IMG/VR virus record: IMGVR_UViG_3300044692_000019 | Coordinates: 1-40,365 of that record | DNA length: 40,365 bases | DNA from: a virus | Direction: 5' to 3' (one strand) | Shown here: piece after piece, positions 37,403-40,365 of the stretch | How positions within the stretch are numbered: position 1 is the first letter of the stretch | Layout of the letters: the number at the start of each line of letters is the position of its first letter | Notes under the pieces: model-generated | Databases searched by the model: none | Seen by the model: only the letters and a program-made list of their open reading frames with translations | Told to the model about the DNA's origin: nothing | Program-made: the position numbers and the translations under genes

Positions 37403-37431
37403 CGCTATCTTTCCTGTTTCCTAAAAACAGG
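37403..37431 (-). promoter_or_regulatory. Partial repressor-operator match and adjoining hairpin upstream of the P63C-like gene
   Basis: On the minus strand AAAGATAGCGTCT (37415 downward) matches the right half of the strong operators; GATAGCGTCT is identical to the cro region. The left half is not conserved. It overlaps a small hairpin, CCTGTTT-N5-AAACAGG (37413-37431). The stretch 37432-37577 holds no supported gene; a single half-site TTCGTAGCG is at 37545-37553. Confidence 0.35.
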
Positions 37432-37577
37432 CTTGCACAAAGAGGGCGGCTCAACCGAGCTTGTCCGGGGCGTTATTCGATGATTCGATTAGCGCTCCGG
37501 ACTGCCCATCCTACAGCAATTCGTTCCACCTACGGAATTTAATTTTCGTAGCGTCGATGAATCGTTCTGTAGATGCG

Positions 37578-38534
37578 TTATGCGGCCCGCTGCCAATACC
37601 CTGCCCACTTACGCGATATCGGCGCGTCCATAGCGGCCTCTAGCACCATGCCCGCTTGCGCGCCGTTCGATGCGCGACGGTTATCCTCGCGCCAAGCCAT
37701 TTCACCGGCATAGGCGGCGAGATACGGTCCGGCGATATGGTGGTGCGTCCCGACCTCGGCGCGGCGCAGCCGCGAGAAGAACGACTCCGCCATGTTGGTG
37801 CAAGCGCCGTTGAGCGAATAGGCTTCGCTGTGATTGATGCGGTAGGCCTCATAGCGAGCGTGTAGAACGTCCCAATGTGAAGCCTCGTCAGCATGGACGG
37901 TCGCGCCGGCCTCGACCACGGCATTGACCGCGGCAACACCCTCGGCTTCGCTTTTGCCAACGAACGTCAGCATGTCGCCATCACGTTCGCGGATCACGAC
38001 GACGTTCTGGCGCTTGCCCGATTGGTGCAGCTTGAAGCGACGGTCGCGGCGATCGGCCTTGACGTTGGCGGGCTTCACATAGCCACCGAAATAGGCGCCA
38101 TCGACCTCGACAACGCCCGCCAGCTTTTGCGCGGCATCCTCTAGCGCCATCGCCTCGCGCAGCTTGTGCGAGAGAACGAACGCGGTCTTGTATTGAACGT
38201 CCAGATCGCGGCTGACCTGGAGCGCGGAAACGCCCTTCGCGCCGTTCACAAAGATCACGATCGCAGCGAGCAAGTCGGTGAACGACAGCTTGCGCGAGGC
38301 GAAGATCGTCCCGCTCGTCACGCTAAACTGGTGATGACAGGCAACGCACTTGAAGCGGCGACGCGACGTGATGTTGTAGGTCTCCGTGCAGCCGCAACGC
38401 GGGCACACGGCCTCGCCATCGTTCTCCGCCCAACGCATTTCGCAGAACGTCTCGTAAGCCTTGTCCTCGCCCATTTTGAACACGGCCTTGAGGCTCAATG
38501 TGCGGGCGGCGGCGGAGAGGAGAAAGTGTTGCAT
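37578..38534 (-). CDS. IS1595/ISPna2-like transposase (second, divergent copy)
   Basis: 318 aa starting MQHFLLSAAARTLSLKAVFKMGEDKAYETFCEMRWAENDGEAVCPRCG. Zinc ribbon (CPRCG, then CVACHHQF), TSGTIFASRKLSFTDLLAAIVIFVNGAKGVSALQVSRDLDVQYKTAFVLSHKLREAM, then the catalytic core GVVEVDGAYFGGY, VHADEASHWD and CTNMAESFFSRLRRAEVGTHHH. The acidic triad looks complete. It is only distantly similar to the first transposase, so the two arrived separately. I find no clear terminal inverted repeats around it. Its promoter overlaps that of the divergent DUF6471 gene. Confidence 0.88.
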   Translation of the reverse strand: MQHFLLSAAARTLSLKAVFKMGEDKAYETFCEMRWAENDGEAVCPRCGCTETYNITSRRRFKCVACHHQFSVTSGTIFASRKLSFTDLLAAIVIFVNGAKGVSALQVSRDLDVQYKTAFVLSHKLREAMALEDAAQKLAGVVEVDGAYFGGYVKPANVKADRRDRRFKLHQSGKRQNVVVIRERDGDMLTFVGKSEAEGVAAVNAVVEAGATVHADEASHWDVLHARYEAYRINHSEAYSLNGACTNMAESFFSRLRRAEVGTHHHIAGPYLAAYAGEMAWREDNRRASNGAQAGMVLEAAMDAPISRKWAGYWQRAA

Positions 38535-38547
38535 GCCATCGTTTCCA

Positions 38548-38627
38548 GTGCTTATGCACTATATATGATGGCATCATGCACCATTGTCAACGACAATCGT
38601 ATCGCGTATGATGACATTTTACATCAT
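38548..38627. promoter_or_regulatory. Back-to-back promoters with clustered palindromes
   Basis: Plus strand: TTGTCA (38584-38589), 17 bases, TATGAT (38607-38612), towards DUF6471. Minus strand: TTGACA (38590-38585), 17 bases, CATATA (38567-38562), towards the transposase. The two -35 boxes overlap. Palindromes: GTGCTTATGCAC (38548-38559), TGATGGCATCA (38566-38576), ATTGT-N5-ACAAT (38583-38597) and ATGATG-N8-CATCAT (38608-38627). These are good candidates for mutual regulation by the DUF6471 protein. Confidence 0.7.
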
Positions 38628-38641
38628 CGGAGTGACGCGAC

Positions 38642-38863
38642 GTGAAAGAGCCGAAGGATTGGGAAACGCAGGTCAAAGCGCTGTTGAAGGCAGAGCTGGT
38701 CCGCCGGGGCGTCACCTACGCGCAGCTTGTCGAAAAGCTGGCGGCGATCGGGGTTGTGGACTCTGAGCCGAATATCAGGAACAAACTCAGCCGGGGAAAA
38801 TTCACAGCGGTGTTCTTGATACAATGCCTAGAGGCTATCGGAGCGAACGAAGTCCGGCTTTAG
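38642..38863 (+). CDS. DUF6471 protein, likely DNA-binding regulator
   Basis: 73 aa from GTG 38642 with GGAG (38629-38632) upstream. KDWETQVKALLKAELVRRGVTYAQLVEKLAAIGVVDSEPNIRNKLSRGKFTAVFLIQCLEAIG matches the DUF6471 family, an HTH-like fold. It is divergent from the second transposase, with overlapping promoters, so it may control that transposase. It converges with the 295-aa gene, overlapping by four bases. Confidence 0.8.
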   Translation: MKEPKDWETQVKALLKAELVRRGVTYAQLVEKLAAIGVVDSEPNIRNKLSRGKFTAVFLIQCLEAIGANEVRL

Positions 38864-39747
38864 CTTCCTAGAAGATCGTCGTCTGCGCTATCCTCAATCA
38901 CGGTATGCACCGCAGTAATGCGATATGCGACCGGACGATCCTTGGTGCTCAATTCGACATTTACGCTCACATCGAAGAGAGCGCGAAATACGTTTCCTTC
39001 TAGCTGCATTTTCTCGTGCAGCATTCGCTCTTCAGCCAGTGTCGATGCGTAAAGGACAGGCAAGGCGCGCTTGGCGATGCTCTCGATCACTCCACGCTCG
39101 CCGCCCTTCTTTCCCGGCTTGCCCGCCTCGACGCTCGGCCGCACAAATTGCAACAGAACACGTTCCTGATTTTCATCAGTTTTTGCTTCTAGTTCTTGGC
39201 GATGTTCGGCAATCTCATACTCTGCCGTTCGCGCTTCTGAACTCGTAAATTTAAATGCAGCGCGAACCTGCCTTTCGCCGTCTTCAAAGACAGCGGCTTC
39301 TAGCCTAGCAGACCCATTCGGGTCGCGAGCTATGGCTTTGGTCGTCTTGAGAAAATCGTTGAGATCGCCCTTTGTCGCGTCGGCGGTGCGACCGCCCTTT
39401 CGGAAATAAGGGACAAGGCGGTCGCGCATGTCGTTGACGAACTTCGTCAGGATTTGCGCCTTGTCGATCTTGTCGATTATCCATGCCGCTGCGGTCAGCC
39501 CGCCACCAGCCCCGACAATCCAAGCGACTAAATCTGCTTCGATGCAGCCTGACCGAACCTCTTGGATGTAGATTTCGCTTTCGGCCTTAAGATCGGGGTG
39601 CTCACGAGCGATGAACTTTTCGAACTGATTGCCGATTCCGACAAACTCGCCGACGAAATCAGATAGGGCGATGGGCTCGGCTGTATCCAGCTTCAAACGG
39701 ATATGCGCGCCATCTTCCCCCATAGCCTCTTTGTAAGTCAGTCGCAT
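38860..39747 (-). CDS. Hypothetical protein with one hydrophobic segment, 295 aa
   Basis: Starts MRLTYKEAMGEDGAHIRLKL with AGGAG upstream, overlapping the stop of the previous gene. The hydrophobic stretch LVAWIVGAGGGLTAAAWII (about residues 72-92) could be a membrane segment. It follows IYIQEVRSGCIEADL and precedes a helical region with DKAQILTKFVNDMRDRLVPYF. The C-terminal 120 residues are beta-rich. I know no family. Size and position at the edge of the accessory block fit a moron, and a defence role cannot be excluded. Confidence 0.7.
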   Translation of the reverse strand: MRLTYKEAMGEDGAHIRLKLDTAEPIALSDFVGEFVGIGNQFEKFIAREHPDLKAESEIYIQEVRSGCIEADLVAWIVGAGGGLTAAAWIIDKIDKAQILTKFVNDMRDRLVPYFRKGGRTADATKGDLNDFLKTTKAIARDPNGSARLEAAVFEDGERQVRAAFKFTSSEARTAEYEIAEHRQELEAKTDENQERVLLQFVRPSVEAGKPGKKGGERGVIESIAKRALPVLYASTLAEERMLHEKMQLEGNVFRALFDVSVNVELSTKDRPVAYRITAVHTVIEDSADDDLLGS

Positions 39748-39944
39748 TGAAGCGCAACTCCTATTGGAGCGGCGTTATGCAGCCTGTCACCATTCGCGAT
39801 ACTTTCGCCATCGCTGGCGCGGATGCGCGTAATCGCCTTGGTGCATTTGCTACATAATGCCGCGCAATCGCAGTCGGGATGATGGCGCTCGCACCATGCG
39901 GCTTGCATTTCGAGCTGGCGGGCAAGACGCTCCCTCTCGCTCAT
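39738..39944 (-). CDS. Small Cys-rich protein, 68 aa
   Basis: Starts MSERERLARQLEMQAAWCER. The cluster WCERHHPDCDCAALCSKC (five Cys and two His) suggests a zinc-binding fold. ATG overlaps the previous stop (ATGA at 39944-39941), and its end overlaps the 295-aa gene. No family is recognised. Confidence 0.6.
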   Translation of the reverse strand: MSERERLARQLEMQAAWCERHHPDCDCAALCSKCTKAITRIRASDGESIANGDRLHNAAPIGVALQCD

Positions 39945-40306
39945 CCTACCCTCTCCTGTGCCGATGTGCCGTTAAACCAGTCGTAGAATCGTGACGGCCC
40001 GCATGTGACGCGCCAGCCATTATCGCGTAAGGTCAGCAGCAAGCGCTTCATCTCGTCTCGCCGCAGATAATAGCGATTCCAGCACCAATTCCCGACCCAT
40101 TCTCGGGCATCAGTGTAGATGAATTTCCGGCGATGGATGCGGATAAAGCCGATCGATCCGTGGTCCAGTTCGGTGAATTTATAGCCGCCGTAAATATCTG
40201 GAGATTCGATCTCGGCATCGCCATACACTGCCATGCCAGTGCGGCCAGAAAACGATCCGTTGTCGGGGTCATTACAAGCAAAATCGATGGCGGACAGCGC
40301 TCGCAT
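39941..40306 (-). CDS. Hypothetical protein, 121 aa
   Basis: Starts MRALSAIDFACNDPDNGSFS. ATG 40306 has GGGAGAGG upstream; GTG 40309 is in the same frame. It contains EWVGNWCWNRYYLRRDEMKRLLLTLRDNGWRVTCGPSRFYDWFNG, with a conserved-looking helical and aromatic region. It is the first gene of the right-edge minus operon. If the window is circular, transcription could arrive from the 1329-19 operon. Confidence 0.6.
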   Translation of the reverse strand: MRALSAIDFACNDPDNGSFSGRTGMAVYGDAEIESPDIYGGYKFTELDHGSIGFIRIHRRKFIYTDAREWVGNWCWNRYYLRRDEMKRLLLTLRDNGWRVTCGPSRFYDWFNGTSAQERVG

Positions 40307-40321
40307 CACCCTCTCCCATCT

Positions 40322-40365
40322 CTATTCATAGACTCGCTCGTTAGCGAAGTGGTGGGGCGGGAAAG
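40322..40365 (-). CDS. Possible small gene crossing the circle junction (partial)
   Basis: The minus frame ending TAG at 40322 is open to the window edge (TFPPHHFANERVYE). Joined to position 1, it continues to a GTG at 20-18 that overlaps the stop of the 60-aa gene, giving a 21-aa product. Its reality depends on the ends being contiguous. Confidence 0.3.
   Translation of the reverse strand, partial: FPPHHFANERVYE

Noticed and set aside
37461-37643. 60-codon plus-strand ORF before the second transposase
   Set aside because: No ribosome-binding site, overlaps the transposase end, composition unlike a gene.

Overview
The window reads as a complete or near-complete temperate tailed-phage genome (siphovirus type, HK97-like head) of an alphaproteobacterium, most probably a sphingomonad. 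The reasons are high GC with many overlapping ATGA, GTGA and TGATG start/stop junctions, a GapR-like (DUF2312) protein, a tail module resembling alphaproteobacterial gene transfer agents, and a short repeat typical of Sphingomonadales genomes (25914-25944). I see no rRNA, tRNA or CRISPR array.

Layout. 19-1329 (minus): four unknown small genes in one operon, led by a promoter whose spacer is exactly a 17-bp palindrome. 1441-3841 (minus): the lysogeny block, with an S24-type repressor, a HigB/HigA-like toxin-antitoxin pair, a DUF6941-like protein and a HIRAN-domain protein. 3915-11741 (plus): the early operon. It holds a Cro-like protein, small membrane and unknown proteins, a cytosine-C5 methyltransferase, a DPPY-class methyltransferase, GapR, RusA, a DUF559-like nuclease and a replication-initiator-like protein. 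12047-19248: HNH nuclease, small and large terminase, prohead protease, major capsid protein, portal and a collagen-like head protein. 19245-22515: connectors, a zinc-knuckle protein, tail terminator, tube and chaperones. 23075-32134: tape measure with an M15 peptidase domain, lambda M/L/K-like tail-tip genes, a J-like tip protein ending in an intein-like Hint domain, and a large SGNH-hydrolase receptor-binding protein. 32172-34199: GH19-type endolysin, membrane proteins and an Rz/Rz1 spanin pair. 34402-40306: mostly minus-strand accessory DNA with two IS1595/ISXO2-type transposases, a DUF3800 protein and several unknowns.

Regulation. The same 17-bp operator (CGCTA-N7-TAGCG) lies in the repressor/cro intergenic region and inside the promoter of the 1329-19 operon. 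A companion half-conserved site overlaps the -35 box at both places. One repressor therefore probably silences both early lytic transcription and the left-end operon. A third partial site lies near 37403.

The right and left edges join sensibly: a short GTG-initiated frame would run across the junction. No integrase, partition gene or Mu-type transposase is visible, so how the prophage is maintained is open. The main oddities are the Hint domain on the tail tip, a 30-bp perfect inverted repeat framing a transposase plus passenger genes, two CCHC zinc knuckles in a connector-region protein, an antisense zinc-ribbon frame inside the tail operon, and the portal gene placed after the capsid gene.
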